A model generated the notes under the pieces. It worked only from the letters and a program-made list of their open reading frames with translations, searched no databases and had not been told where the DNA came from. Position numbers and translations under genes: made by a program. 64,000 nucleotides of DNA from an uncultured Desulfobacter sp. (GTDB lineage Bacteria; Desulfobacterota; Desulfobacteria; Desulfobacterales; Desulfobacteraceae), in contig NZ_OY762614.1 of NCBI RefSeq assembly GCF_963666145.1, forward strand, positions 5,136,501-5,200,500, in the 5' to 3' direction. Positions 43,235-53,394 of the stretch are shown here, piece by piece. Numbering within the stretch: position 1 is the stretch's first letter; each line of letters starts with the position of its first letter.

Positions 43235-43726
43235 ATGAAGCAGATACTGCTTGCCATTGACGGGAATGTTCCCTCTCGTCCGATTTTTAAATACGCTGCT
43301 GATCTGTGCAAACATATCAGTGCCCGGTTATGTATTCTCCAGTTTATAAAAGATAAAACGGGCAAATTAGTCAACTCGGAATATGCAAATAATCTGGGTA
43401 ATATGGACGTTGGGATCAAAAATAGAGACATGGGGTGCCGTGATCTATCCGGCCTGGGGGACCGAGGCCTTGCGGGGCTTTCCGGTCCGCTGAAAAAAAT
43501 GCTGAAAAATCCAAACTGTCCGGTGCCCTATTCGGTGGCATTAAGTGCAGACAGCCCTGAAAACGTTTTATCCGGCTATATTGATTCCCACCATGATATT
43601 GTGCTTGCCGTATTTGACCCCTCCCATGACCATCTGCCTGCATCCGCCCGGATTAAGGAGCTTAAAGAACGGTTAGGCGTTCCCTTGGTGGTTGTGGATC
43701 CCGCCGGTGCAAAAAAAGTCCATTAG
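43235..43726 (+). CDS. Universal-stress-protein-like protein
   Basis: 163 residues, ATG with AAAGGGG upstream. It starts like UspA proteins: MKQILLAIDGNVPSRPIFKYAADLCK, with a strand, Asp and a helix. The C-terminal half reads as the closing strands LAVFDPSHD and GVPLVVVDPAG. The ATP-binding G-x2-G-x9-G-S/T motif is not visible, so nucleotide binding is doubtful. A Gly/Asp-rich middle (GCRDLSGLGDRGLAGLSGP) is unusual for the family. Function unknown. Confidence 0.6.
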   Translation: MKQILLAIDGNVPSRPIFKYAADLCKHISARLCILQFIKDKTGKLVNSEYANNLGNMDVGIKNRDMGCRDLSGLGDRGLAGLSGPLKKMLKNPNCPVPYSVALSADSPENVLSGYIDSHHDIVLAVFDPSHDHLPASARIKELKERLGVPLVVVDPAGAKKVH

Positions 43727-43816
43727 GGGATTCATCTCCTCAATTTGGCGTATAGGTATTTTGATTTTTTTGTCAGCCTGCCATGGCAGCACACCTGCGG
43801 CAGGGCGATAATTTAA

Positions 43817-46800
43817 TCAGCAAAGCCTGTGTTGAAAAATTTTATCGCTTTCATTGCAGTTGTCTGCAAGTTCCAGAACCCGCTGGTGGTGGGTAAACAG
43901 CAGCACTTGTATGTTGGTTGATAATTGGGCCAGTACTTCCAGGCAGACCCGGGTCCGGTCATCATCAAACCCGATCAGGATATCGTCTACAACAAAGGGC
44001 ATGGGTTCTTCCTTTTTTACGTGCTGCTCAAGGGTTGCCAGACGCAGCGCAAGATAGAGTTGATCACGGGAGCCGTCACTCATGCCGGTGATGGGTACCT
44101 CGTGATCGTTGGGTCTGACGCCAAGCAGTATGGGTTTTCCCGAAGCATCCAGTTCGTCTCTAAGGCCTGCGTATGACCCCAATGTCAGTTTTGCAAACAA
44201 TTCACCGGCTCTTCCCAGCACAGGGGCCTGGTTCTCTTTTCTGTAATTTTCTATCTGCTGTTCAAGGATAAGCGCACCGATCTGGAGGCGCAGGTATTGT
44301 TCGGCATATTGCCCAATATCTGCCAGATGCAATTCTGCTTGTGCGGCTGCGCCGGCGGCCAGGGCGGTGCCGTCTTTATCTTCGATTTCATTTTGAATTG
44401 TTCGGCGTTGATCCCGTAGGCTGTCTCGCTGGGCTTGAACGTTTTTTAGCTCAATGGAGACGCTTTCCATCTGATTTTCTATGAGGTCAATGTCGCAATC
44501 GTTTAACTCTTTTTCCAGCAGATCAATGCTCAACCCGTCACCGTTGCGATTAAGTTCTTGTTCCAGTGTTTCAATCTGCTTTACCAGTTCCCGTTTGTTG
44601 TTTGACTTTTCAGCCGCTGAAATGAGTTCTTCACCGCTGTCAACCTTGGCCTGGCTTTTTAATTCGATTATTTTTTTTTGGGACTGGCGGATGGTGATGT
44701 CGGCTGCGTTGAGTTCCTGCTTTTTTTCATCAAGTTGATCTTTGAGTTTGACGAAACTTGCCCGGGCTTCCCGGGCCGCATTCAGATCACGATGTAATAG
44801 CGCAGCAATGGCCTGTGCATCCTGGTCTTCCGTTTTTATGCCAATGCGCCCGGCGAATTCATAGACTTTGTGGTGAAAGTCTTGTGTTACTTTATCCATA
44901 CCGTAGATTCTTTTGCGCAAAGCTTCGGATTCGTCGAATTTTTGGAAGAACAACACCAGGTTGTCAAAAAGTTCCGTGGCTGTTTGGGGCGGGACATGGG
45001 AATTGGGGCTCAGACCGTCGACTGCTTTTGTCCATTCATCGGACCATGCCATCAAATCATTTTTAACGGCTTTGAGTTCATCTTGTGTTCGGTTAAGACG
45101 AATTTGGGAATCTTTCAAGGACAATGTGACCTGGCGGCGTTTGTCACGTTCTTTTTCTTCTTGTTCAACCCGCTGCTCACACATTGAGATCAGAGCTTCA
45201 AGGCGTTTTCCTTTTGTCTCTTGGGACGTATCAAATTGGGAGATCTGAGTTGCCATCAATTGCTTTAGCTGATCACAGGTTTCGGCCAGTTTTTCTTTGT
45301 TGGCGACAAACCCCTTTGCCGTTTGTATCTTTTCGATCAGCCGTTCAGCTTTCAGCAGCCATTGTTTCATTTCCCGTGGGGTGCCGGAAATAATGTTCAA
45401 CGGCTTCCAGATGTTCGTCCATCTGATACCAAAATCGGTGAGCTCCTTTTTGATATTCTCGAGAACAGCTGATAGATCATTGAGGCGGGACGCTATGCCG
45501 GCAATCTTGGCTTCCAGTTCTGCCCGTTTCACCACCTGATCCGCATCCAGTCTAAGGCGGTCTGATATATAATCTGCCTGCCTGACGTGTTCTTCATACA
45601 CCGCCGGCAAGTCCGCTTTTCGTTCATATGCCAAAAGCCTGTCGCTGATATCCTGTTGCAGGATATATTTTTGTTTTATCAATACCCATCCAGCATCCCG
45701 GCGCTTACGCAATGTCTCAAGATCCGCAATTTGGGGGACGTCTTCTTTTCGCAGTAAGGCGTTTAACTCCTGCTCGGCCTGTTTTTTTTCTTCGGTAAGT
45801 TCCTGTTTTTTGCGGACGGCTGTTTTGGATTGCTCCGTAAGGTCATCATTTTCTTTTTCAAATCGATCTATGGTTTCGGGAACCGGTAGCCTTAAAGACA
45901 ACAATGCGTCGGCTGAACCCTGATAATTTCCCAATCTTGCGAATTCATTTTTCCAGGCAGCCGTTTCTTGTTCTACCTGTATTTTTATTTCATTCAGGCG
46001 TTGTTCAATGTCTCCTGATTTGCGGGCTGCCGCAATTGACGCGTTTAACTGCGTGAGATCAATGTGGCTTTGGGGTATATCTTCTAATTTGCTTTGAAGG
46101 GATTTTTGTTCGTCCTGAAGGTCCTTTAATGTGCGGTCTAATCCTGCTTCTTTTTGTATTAATAAACTGTGCTTTTGAACCAATTCAGATATCCATTTTT
46201 TATTATTTAGAAGGGGTCTGAGTTGGTCGGCATTATCCAAGTCAAAGTCCGGGCGGATGCATTTTAACCGGTTTTCGGCATCATTTCGAAGTAAGCGTCT
46301 TTTTCCGTCCTGGCCGGGTCTGTCGGCATTTGTTTTTTCCACCGCGCCAAGATCCTTGTAGAGCTTGAGAATGGCATCTTCGTTTTTAAGCAGGTCATCC
46401 CGGACACTTAAAGATTCTGACTCTTTATTCAGGTCATCAAGTTTGACTTCCAGGCGTTCTTTTACGTCCAATGCATTTTGCAGAGCTGCTTCAGCGGTTT
46501 TGTACTGCGCTGCAAAATCCTGGGGCAGCGGCAATACGGTGCCCAAAGATTCAATTTTTGATATATAGTTCCGGCGCTGGGCCAGGGCGCCTTTAACACG
46601 GTTAATTCTTTCCAGGCGATTTTTTTGCTTGTTTTTTTTACTGATTATTTGTTCAACATTGTTGATATCGGCATTCATTTGGGTTAATTGGCCGTGCAGG
46701 GCCTTCCAGTTGGAAACGGGCAGGGCGGCGTCACGCATGGTTTTTTGCGCTGCTTTATAATCTGAAATCGCCTTGTTTAATACGGCCTTGGACCCACGGG

Positions 46801-47329
46801 GGGTGAAGAGCTCCACGGCACTCTTTTTCATTTGCTCCAGGATTTTTCTAAGGTTCGCGGTTCCCACTGCGGCGCTGAACAGCGCCTGGCCAAGATCTCC
46901 GGATTGTGCCAACAGTTCCTCGCCGCCGGCAATCAAACGGTCATAGTCAATACCCCACAGTTTGGTAAACAGGATGTCATCCATGCCGGCAGGAAGAAAT
47001 TGTAAAAATCGGCTTTCGTCTAAAGGTTCGCTGTCTGCATATTTAAGCAGGGTGTCTTTGTTCCCTTTTCTTCGGATAAATTCAATTTTTTGTCCATCTA
47101 AACGCTGCAGCTCTCCGCCGATCCGCAGCTGTGGATTGGCATGAAGAAAGTTGTACGATGTCCTTGTTTGAATGCCGAACAGCCAGTCGATAAGCGCCCT
47201 CAGTGATGTGCTTTTGCCGGCTTCGTTATCTCCGTAAATAATGTGCAGTCCCAAATTGCCATCAGACAGGTCCAGGGTTTTTTCTGTAAAGTGGCCAAAG
47301 GCCATGAGGTCCAGGCGGTTAATTCTCAT
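43817..47329 (-). CDS. SbcC/YhaN-like ATPase for DNA ends
   Basis: 1,170 residues. ABC-type SMC-like ATPase with N-terminal P-loop YGDNEAGKSTSLRALID, two long coiled-coil arms (about 170-1000), and C-terminal signature-like region GMSDGSRDQLYLALRLATLEQ plus Walker B PFVVDDILIGFDDDR. No zinc-hook CxxC is seen at the coil centre, so it is the YhaN type. It works with the SbcD-like nuclease encoded just upstream. The genes overlap by 11 bases (47319-47329), so the pair is translated in step. Confidence 0.85.
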   Translation of the reverse strand: MRINRLDLMAFGHFTEKTLDLSDGNLGLHIIYGDNEAGKSTSLRALIDWLFGIQTRTSYNFLHANPQLRIGGELQRLDGQKIEFIRRKGNKDTLLKYADSEPLDESRFLQFLPAGMDDILFTKLWGIDYDRLIAGGEELLAQSGDLGQALFSAAVGTANLRKILEQMKKSAVELFTPRGSKAVLNKAISDYKAAQKTMRDAALPVSNWKALHGQLTQMNADINNVEQIISKKNKQKNRLERINRVKGALAQRRNYISKIESLGTVLPLPQDFAAQYKTAEAALQNALDVKERLEVKLDDLNKESESLSVRDDLLKNEDAILKLYKDLGAVEKTNADRPGQDGKRRLLRNDAENRLKCIRPDFDLDNADQLRPLLNNKKWISELVQKHSLLIQKEAGLDRTLKDLQDEQKSLQSKLEDIPQSHIDLTQLNASIAAARKSGDIEQRLNEIKIQVEQETAAWKNEFARLGNYQGSADALLSLRLPVPETIDRFEKENDDLTEQSKTAVRKKQELTEEKKQAEQELNALLRKEDVPQIADLETLRKRRDAGWVLIKQKYILQQDISDRLLAYERKADLPAVYEEHVRQADYISDRLRLDADQVVKRAELEAKIAGIASRLNDLSAVLENIKKELTDFGIRWTNIWKPLNIISGTPREMKQWLLKAERLIEKIQTAKGFVANKEKLAETCDQLKQLMATQISQFDTSQETKGKRLEALISMCEQRVEQEEKERDKRRQVTLSLKDSQIRLNRTQDELKAVKNDLMAWSDEWTKAVDGLSPNSHVPPQTATELFDNLVLFFQKFDESEALRKRIYGMDKVTQDFHHKVYEFAGRIGIKTEDQDAQAIAALLHRDLNAAREARASFVKLKDQLDEKKQELNAADITIRQSQKKIIELKSQAKVDSGEELISAAEKSNNKRELVKQIETLEQELNRNGDGLSIDLLEKELNDCDIDLIENQMESVSIELKNVQAQRDSLRDQRRTIQNEIEDKDGTALAAGAAAQAELHLADIGQYAEQYLRLQIGALILEQQIENYRKENQAPVLGRAGELFAKLTLGSYAGLRDELDASGKPILLGVRPNDHEVPITGMSDGSRDQLYLALRLATLEQHVKKEEPMPFVVDDILIGFDDDRTRVCLEVLAQLSTNIQVLLFTHHQRVLELADNCNESDKIFQHRLC

Positions 47330-48590
47330 TGTTGCCTCCGGATGAAAGCAGTCTGCCGAGAAGCATTTTTTTGGCTTCCTGGGTGATTTGCCGGATGGTT
47401 TGTGGGTTGCTCAAATCTACGATGCTGTCTGAACCAAAGGCTTCAGCGGGCAATTTTTGCCGAAGTTCTGCAATTTTATCTGCCACCCCGTCTATCTGAT
47501 CTATGTCATCCGGCGTTACAATGATCGACTTAAGTAGTTGGCCGAACTCATTCTCATCGGCCAGGGCCGTTTTTAAATCATATTTTCCCTGGGTGTTGTT
47601 TTCAACACGCTCAATCCAAAGCTGATCGCCGGCAATCTCAGCGCCCATGGCTTTTAGCTGCTGTTCAAATTTTTCCGGGAAGGCGGCAAGTTGCTCCGAC
47701 AGCTTTGTTGCGCCGACAAGATTTATTCTCATGGCAAGGGGTCTGTCCTGTGCCGATATCCGTTCCTGTTCAATGGCTTGTCTTACCTTTTCCAGGATAT
47801 CCTGGTGTTCTTCTATGCCGGTCAGGTCAATTGATGATAGTGTCCATCGCAGCACATCAAGGCAGATTGTTTCTACCTTTTTTACGATGTCATCTTCAAC
47901 CGTAACAATGATACATCCCTTTGGACCGCTTTCTCGGATATGTCTGCCCTGGATGCACCCGGAAAACACCACAAAGGGATCCTGGGCGACGATTTCCTGT
48001 TTGTGGATATGTCCCAATGCCCAGTATTGATAGCCTTTTGAAATAAGATCATCCAGGGAACACGGCGCATAGTTGGCATGTCCTGTCCGGCCGTCAAGAC
48101 TGGTATGAAGAATCCCTATATTGAACATGCCTTTTTCAGCGTTGCAAAATTCTGCTGCAAGGTTCCGGTCAACATGTTGGGTGTTGAAGCTGCGTCCATG
48201 AATGGCTGTCGATAGGTATTCAAGCTTTACCGTTTCCGCCTTTTGGGCTGAAAATATTTTCATGTTTGACGGCGTATCCAGGGCTTTGGTCATTCGATTT
48301 GCGGCATCATGGTTTCCTGCAACACAAAATACCTGGATATCATGCTGATTTAACCGTCCCATTTGCCGGCTTAAAAATATTCCTGTGCTGTAATCTTTCC
48401 AGTCTCCGTCATAGAGATCTCCTGCTAAAAGTACAAAGGCCACTTTCTCTTCTATGGCCAGATCCACCAGGTTTTGAAAGGCTCTTCTGCAGGCATCCCG
48501 GATGGCATCAACGGGCGCGGACTCGTATCTTGACAGGCCCCGCAATGGACTGTCTAAATGAATATCTGCTGCGTGAATGAATTTAAACAT
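47319..48590 (-). CDS. SbcD/YhaO-like DNA repair exonuclease
   Basis: 423 residues. Metallophosphoesterase motifs are clear: FKFIHAADIHLDSPL, VLLAGDLYDGDW, FCVAGNHDA and a later ALGHIHKQE. This is the Mre11/SbcD fold with two metals that cuts DNA ends. A cap domain of about 140 residues follows. It is the YhaO partner to the YhaN-like ATPase, and starts about 120 bases after an intrinsic-terminator-like hairpin in its leader. Confidence 0.85.
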   Translation of the reverse strand: MFKFIHAADIHLDSPLRGLSRYESAPVDAIRDACRRAFQNLVDLAIEEKVAFVLLAGDLYDGDWKDYSTGIFLSRQMGRLNQHDIQVFCVAGNHDAANRMTKALDTPSNMKIFSAQKAETVKLEYLSTAIHGRSFNTQHVDRNLAAEFCNAEKGMFNIGILHTSLDGRTGHANYAPCSLDDLISKGYQYWALGHIHKQEIVAQDPFVVFSGCIQGRHIRESGPKGCIIVTVEDDIVKKVETICLDVLRWTLSSIDLTGIEEHQDILEKVRQAIEQERISAQDRPLAMRINLVGATKLSEQLAAFPEKFEQQLKAMGAEIAGDQLWIERVENNTQGKYDLKTALADENEFGQLLKSIIVTPDDIDQIDGVADKIAELRQKLPAEAFGSDSIVDLSNPQTIRQITQEAKKMLLGRLLSSGGNNEN

Positions 48591-48711
48591 TTTCGCTCTT
48601 TTATCTGTGAAGAAAAAAATAACATAAGATCCAATGGCATATCAGTATGGCGTTGGTGTGTAAAGAAAATAAAGGGAATGCCATGAGTTTGGCTGAATGT
48701 GGTGGGTGCCT

Positions 48712-48750
48712 AAAAAAAAGATAGCGCCGGGGGATCATTCCGACGCTATC
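48712..48750 (-). terminator. Intrinsic-terminator-like hairpin in the leader of the SbcD-like gene
   Basis: GATAGCG (48720-48726) pairs with CGCTATC (48744-48750), extended by CGG/CCG inside. On the minus strand it is followed by eight T bases (48712-48719 read as A on plus). No gene on the minus strand ends here, so it may be an attenuator or the end of an unseen small RNA. Confidence 0.6.
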
Positions 48751-48865
48751 AGAGAGAGTATGATATATAATACCACATTGTGGCATGAAGTCAACCCTAA
48801 TCTGGTTGTGCTTTAATAACGACTGAATTTACCGTAGCTAATATTATACATGCCGTAAAAAAGAT

Positions 48866-49096
48866 TTCTGGATCACGCGTTAGATTGTGTCGAACAAGGA
48901 TACTCGGTGTTTCCCTGTGGGTACGCTAAAACATTAACAGCACATGGGTTTAATTCTAATCTGGCCTAAATCTACGCCACAGGATTTGAATACTATGTCC
49001 CTTACGTGTGGATTATGCCTGTCTATGAAATCATGTCTATAGTGTCGCGTGTGGTGAAAATGGAAAAGACCCTTGGGTATGGGGGGGGGAAGAGGT
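48866..49096 (+). pseudogene. Remnant of a primase-polymerase N-terminus
   Basis: The plus strand reads LDHALDCVEQGYSVFPCGYA then TLTAHGFNSNL, a stop, then IYATGFEYYV and PVYEIMSIV up to a ten-G run. The GYSVFPC-x-TAHGF pattern recalls the start of bifunctional primase/polymerase domains in plasmids and phages (VFP, HGF). An in-frame TAA just before and one inside show it is dead. The call rests on a short stretch, so it is moderate only. Confidence 0.5.
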
Positions 49097-49112
49097 AAAG
49101 CGTGAGAAAGAA

Positions 49113-49143
49113 AAGGGCCTTTGGCAAAACGCCAAAAGCCCTT
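49113..49143 (-). terminator. Hairpin downstream of the pyrophosphatase gene
   Basis: AAGGGC and TTTGGC on the left (49113-49124) pair with GCCAAAA and GCCCTT on the right (49131-49143), around a short AAAA loop. It sits 12 bases after the stop of the leftward ppaC gene and would end its transcript. Confidence 0.75.
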
Positions 49144-49154
49144 GAATTACTTAA

Positions 49155-50075
49155 TTAACCGAAAACTTTTTCCAGGAAAGGAATGATCTGTTTTTTACGG
49201 CTCATGATGCCGGGCAGCCAGCATTTGCCGTCAACCGGTTTTTCGCCGAAGGCTTTTTCAACAACAGATTCGTCATCGGAAGCAACGAGAAGCTCGGTGC
49301 CTTCTTTCATGATGTCGGTGAGCATCAGAAGTACGGTGTGATGACCTTTTTCAGCTTTCATGGCCTGGATGTCTTTTTCAAGATCAGCCTTGATGCCGTC
49401 AACGATGGAGAGGTCAACCAGTTCAAGCTGGCCGCAGCCAACGCCGGAACCACCCATTTTAAAATCTTTGTAGTCGCGAAGAACCAGTTCGCGGATGGGG
49501 GTACCTTCCACAGCAGATTTTACTTTGAACATTTCAATGCCCAGAGCGTCAAGGTCGGATTCGCCACAGATTTCAGAGAGTTTAGCACAAACTTCTTTGT
49601 CTTTGTCAGTACAGGTGGCGGATTTGAAGATGACGGTGTCGGACAGGATGGCGCAAAGCATGGCACCGGCAATGCCCTTGGGAACTTCAACGTTGAAGTA
49701 ATCATACATGGAAGCGATTACGGTGCAGGTGCAGCCCACAGGCCAGATCCAGCATTCCAGGGGCTGTCCGGTGGTAACGTCGCCGAGTTTGTGATGGTCT
49801 ACAATACCCAGGATGTTGGCGTCGCCAAGGTCGTCAGGGCTCTGGGCCAGATCAGAATGATCCACCAGGTAAACATCTTTGCCTGCATAGCTGGTAACCA
49901 CTGCAGGAGCAGCCAGTCCAAATTTGTCCAGGACAAATTTAGACTCGGGGTTCAGTTCGCCTTGAATAGCCGGTGCAATATCTTCACCAAGGCTTTTTTT
50001 CAGGTCGGCCAGCGCGATGGCTGCGACGACGGAGTCGGTATCCGGATTTTTGTGACCAAATACGAGAGTTGACAT
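49155..50075 (-). CDS. ppaC: Manganese-dependent inorganic pyrophosphatase
   Basis: 306 residues, DHH family II. Metal and phosphate motifs: VFGHKNPDTDSVVAA (His, Asp, Asp), VDHSD, IVDHHKLGD (DHH) and the C-terminal SRKKQIIP that binds substrate. It splits pyrophosphate into phosphate in the cytosol, pulling biosynthetic reactions and, in sulfate reducers, the ATP sulfurylase step. Full length, single gene, with its own terminator downstream. Confidence 0.94.
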   Translation of the reverse strand: MSTLVFGHKNPDTDSVVAAIALADLKKSLGEDIAPAIQGELNPESKFVLDKFGLAAPAVVTSYAGKDVYLVDHSDLAQSPDDLGDANILGIVDHHKLGDVTTGQPLECWIWPVGCTCTVIASMYDYFNVEVPKGIAGAMLCAILSDTVIFKSATCTDKDKEVCAKLSEICGESDLDALGIEMFKVKSAVEGTPIRELVLRDYKDFKMGGSGVGCGQLELVDLSIVDGIKADLEKDIQAMKAEKGHHTVLLMLTDIMKEGTELLVASDDESVVEKAFGEKPVDGKCWLPGIMSRKKQIIPFLEKVFG

Positions 50076-50269
50076 AAAACCTCCTAAAATAAAAGTGTTG
50101 TTGTCAGGTTATAATGCTCAGGGATGACATCCTCAACCGGTAGCCATCCAATTTAAGTTCTTAACTTTAATACCACCTGGTCTTATAGAATTAATCGCAC
50201 TTAAGCTCAAGCAAAATTTGAAAAAAGATTTGCCAGGTCTTAAATTGGATGGTATGTGCAAAGACAGGT

Positions 50270-52027
50270 TTAATCAGAATGGGCGTCCCGAAGTTCCCTG
50301 CGCAACACTTTGCCGATGTTGGAGACCGGAAGAACATCTTTGAATTCAATGATTCTGGGGCGTTTGTATCCTGCCATGTTCTCCTTGCAAAATGCCATGA
50401 ACTCTTCCTGGGTGGCGGTCTGGCCCTGTTTGAGCTTGATAACCGCTTTAACGGTTTCACCGCTGTGTGCGTTTGCAACGCCGATCACGGCGCATAATTC
50501 CACCTTGGGATGGGTGTATATGATATCCTCCACATCCCTGGGGTACACGTTAAATCCGCCCACAAGGATCATATCTTTTTTCCTGTCGGTGATCAGGATA
50601 TATCCGTCTTCGTCAATGTGACCAATGTCCCCGGTGAGAAAATAGCGTTTGCCTTCAATGGTGACAAAGGAGTTGGCGTTGGCAGCGGCATTGTTCCAGT
50701 AGCCTTTCATGACCTGGGGACCGCAGGCGGCCACTTCACCGTCTTCACCCCTGGGCAGTTCTTTTGTGGGATTTTCAAGATCCAGGATTTTTATGTCCGT
50801 GCCGGGCAATGGAAATCCAATGGACCCTATTTTTCTGATTCCTGGATTGGTGGGATTGGCCGACAGTACAGGGGCGGTTTCCGTCAATCCGTATCCTTCA
50901 AAAATAACCGCACCGGTTTTTTCTTCAAATTGGCGGCATACATCCGGCGGCATGGGGGCGCCCCCTGAAAAGCATCCCATCAGGGAAGACAAGTCATACT
51001 CATCAAGCTTGGCATGGTTGGTAAAGGCCACAAAAATTGTGGGAACAGCCGGCATGAGGGTGGGGCGGTATTTCTGGACGGCTTTGAGTACATCAGTAAA
51101 AGGGGGCTTTCCTGTTCTGGGGTCAGGAATACACACCAGACTGCTGCCCGTGCCTGCGGCGCACAGCATGGCCACGGAGATGCCAAAGCAGTGATACCAG
51201 GGTAAAATGCCTAGAAAACAATGGTATCCCCCGTAGTATGCTTTTTCCAGAGGTTTGCCCTCACCGTGGGATAACCTTAGATACTCCATGATTCCCGCCA
51301 CCTGGTAGGTAAAGTTGATGTGCACAAGCTCCGCGCCTTTAGGTACACCTGTGGTACCGCCGGTGTACAGCATGACGGCCGTATCGTTGACCGGGTCAAT
51401 GTCGATATCCGGCGGCTCGGGTCTGGATTGGGCCACCATATCATCAAACATGATATGACCGGGTTCATGGTGGTCGGCTTTGGGGATTTTGCCTAACAGA
51501 CCGCCTAAGAATCCTTTGATTTTCGGCAGGTAACTTTTAACATTGCAGACCACTATGGTTTCTACACCTGTGCCTTCGGCCGCTTTAACCGCATTGGGGT
51601 AAAAGGTGGGGTGGTCCATGCAGAATACCATTTTTGCGGTGGAGTCATTCAGCTGCTGTTTTAATTCAGTGGGGGTATAGATCGGGTTGCAGTTCACGGC
51701 CACGGCCCCTGCCTTCATGATACCGAAAAAGATTTCAGGAAACTGGGGCAGGTTAGGCAAGAAAATTGCGACCTTGTCCCCTTTTTTAATGCCTTTCTGG
51801 ACCAGAAAATAGGCGACTCGGTCTGCCGTGTCTTTAACCTGGGAAAAGGTTTTCTTGGCCCCGTTGAATATGGTGAATACCTGGTTGGGGTAACGGGCAG
51901 CCGAATCGTCCAGCAGTTTGAAAACCGGATAGTGGTAGTTGCTGACAGTGTGTGCAACCCCCTCGGGCCAAAACGGGGTGTTCCAGGGGCCAGTCGGCGT
52001 GTTTGCCTGGTTTGTTTGATCTGCCAT
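50270..52027 (-). CDS. Long-chain acyl-CoA synthetase-type AMP-binding enzyme
   Basis: 585 residues. Adenylate-forming fold: P-loop MLYTGGTTGVPKG near 225, then EGYGLTETAPV, then LTGDIGHIDEDGY and the C-terminal hinge DRKKDMIL with the catalytic Lys in NIGKVLRRELR. This is the FadD-like group that activates fatty acids with ATP and CoA; the chain length is not evident. It stands alone, with no beta-oxidation genes beside it. The Gln/Asn-rich N-terminus (MADQTNQANTPTG) is short and cytosolic. Confidence 0.9.
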   Translation of the reverse strand: MADQTNQANTPTGPWNTPFWPEGVAHTVSNYHYPVFKLLDDSAARYPNQVFTIFNGAKKTFSQVKDTADRVAYFLVQKGIKKGDKVAIFLPNLPQFPEIFFGIMKAGAVAVNCNPIYTPTELKQQLNDSTAKMVFCMDHPTFYPNAVKAAEGTGVETIVVCNVKSYLPKIKGFLGGLLGKIPKADHHEPGHIMFDDMVAQSRPEPPDIDIDPVNDTAVMLYTGGTTGVPKGAELVHINFTYQVAGIMEYLRLSHGEGKPLEKAYYGGYHCFLGILPWYHCFGISVAMLCAAGTGSSLVCIPDPRTGKPPFTDVLKAVQKYRPTLMPAVPTIFVAFTNHAKLDEYDLSSLMGCFSGGAPMPPDVCRQFEEKTGAVIFEGYGLTETAPVLSANPTNPGIRKIGSIGFPLPGTDIKILDLENPTKELPRGEDGEVAACGPQVMKGYWNNAAANANSFVTIEGKRYFLTGDIGHIDEDGYILITDRKKDMILVGGFNVYPRDVEDIIYTHPKVELCAVIGVANAHSGETVKAVIKLKQGQTATQEEFMAFCKENMAGYKRPRIIEFKDVLPVSNIGKVLRRELRDAHSD

Positions 52028-52305
52028 AAGGGGGACCTCCTTTTATTGTATATCAACACATATATTTATTTTTTTAATAATAAAGAATTTTTTTTATTTT
52101 ATCCATCGTCACTTTGTATTAAAAGATAAGACCCTTAAGATGCCTGAAACATGTTTTTTAAATAAAGCGGGTTAGACTATTGATTTTCATCTGCGACGGC
52201 GTTAATGAATAGGGTTGGATCTCGGATTGCCTCGGGTTTTGGGGCAATGAAATTATATGGACAGTAAAAATTAAAGGTAACCCCTAACAGAAAGAAAGGT
52301 AAAAA

Positions 52306-53394
52306 ATGACAGACCAGAGAATTTTTAATTTCAATGCCGGACCTGCGGCCCTGCCTTTGTCGGTCCTTGAAGAAATTCAAAGCTCTTTTTTGAATTTTAA
52401 CAATTCAGGCATGTCCATCACAGAAATCAGTCACAGATCTTCTTATTTCGACGATGTCATCAATGATGCCGTAGAACGGGCCAAACGTCTTTTAGGTCTG
52501 GATGATCAATATCATGTGCTTTTCCTCCAGGGTGGGGCTTCTTTACAGTTTTCTATGATTCCAATGAATTTTCTGGCCGGGGATCAAAGTGCCGACTATG
52601 TGAATACCGGTACCTGGTCCACCAAAGCCATTAAAGAGGCAAAAATTCTGAATAAAAAACATGTGGTTGTGGCCTCTTCCGAGGACAAGGACTTTTCCTA
52701 CATTCCCGAAAATATCAGTTTCAGCAAAGATGCAAAATATGTCCACATCACCTCCAACAACACCATCAAGGGAACCCAGTTTGCCGAATTTCCCGACACC
52801 GGTGGCGTACCCATTATTGCAGATATGTCATCCGATATTTTTTCCCGGCCCGTTCCCCTGGAAAAATTCGGCATGATCTATGCCGGTGCCCAGAAAAATT
52901 TAGGGCCGTCGGGTACCTGCGTGGTGATTTTGCGCAAAGATATGCTGGAAACAGCCAATACGGATCTGCCTTCCATGCTTAAATATTCCACCTTTGCAGA
53001 AAAGAACTCTATGTACAATACCCCGCCCTGCTTCGGTATCTATACTATTGATCTGGTGCTCAAGTGGATCGAAGAGGAAATTGGCGGCCTTGAACAGATG
53101 GAAGCGTATAATCAGGAAAAAGCAGGATTGTTGTACGATTTCATGGCGGCAAGTAATTTTTACCGGGCCACCGCAGCGCCTGGGTCAAGATCCCTGATGA
53201 ATGTGACCTTCCGCCTGCCCAGCGAAGAACTTGAACAAAAATTTATCAAAGAGGCAACTGCCAAAGGTCTCGGCGGTCTCAAGGGCCACAGATCCGTAGG
53301 TGGATGCAGGGCCTCCATTTATAATGCAGCCACAATTGAGGGGGTTAAAGCCCTGGTTGAATTTATGAAAACCTTTCAAAAGGAGGCCAAATAG
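52306..53394 (+). CDS. serC: Phosphoserine aminotransferase
   Basis: 362 residues. Class V PLP enzyme: FNFNAGPAALPLSVLEEIQ at the N-terminus, FLQGGASLQFSMIPMN, and the PLP Lys in YAGAQKNLGPSG. It turns 3-phosphohydroxypyruvate to phosphoserine with glutamate. The ATG has AGAAAGAAAGG upstream. The stop overlaps the serA GTG, so the two steps of serine synthesis are coupled. Normal family length. Confidence 0.95.
   Translation: MTDQRIFNFNAGPAALPLSVLEEIQSSFLNFNNSGMSITEISHRSSYFDDVINDAVERAKRLLGLDDQYHVLFLQGGASLQFSMIPMNFLAGDQSADYVNTGTWSTKAIKEAKILNKKHVVVASSEDKDFSYIPENISFSKDAKYVHITSNNTIKGTQFAEFPDTGGVPIIADMSSDIFSRPVPLEKFGMIYAGAQKNLGPSGTCVVILRKDMLETANTDLPSMLKYSTFAEKNSMYNTPPCFGIYTIDLVLKWIEEEIGGLEQMEAYNQEKAGLLYDFMAASNFYRATAAPGSRSLMNVTFRLPSEELEQKFIKEATAKGLGGLKGHRSVGGCRASIYNAATIEGVKALVEFMKTFQKEAK

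Noticed and set aside
42962..43315. 117-codon frame on the minus strand upstream of the UspA-like gene
   Set aside because: Overlaps the start of the better-supported UspA-like gene and has no ribosome site.
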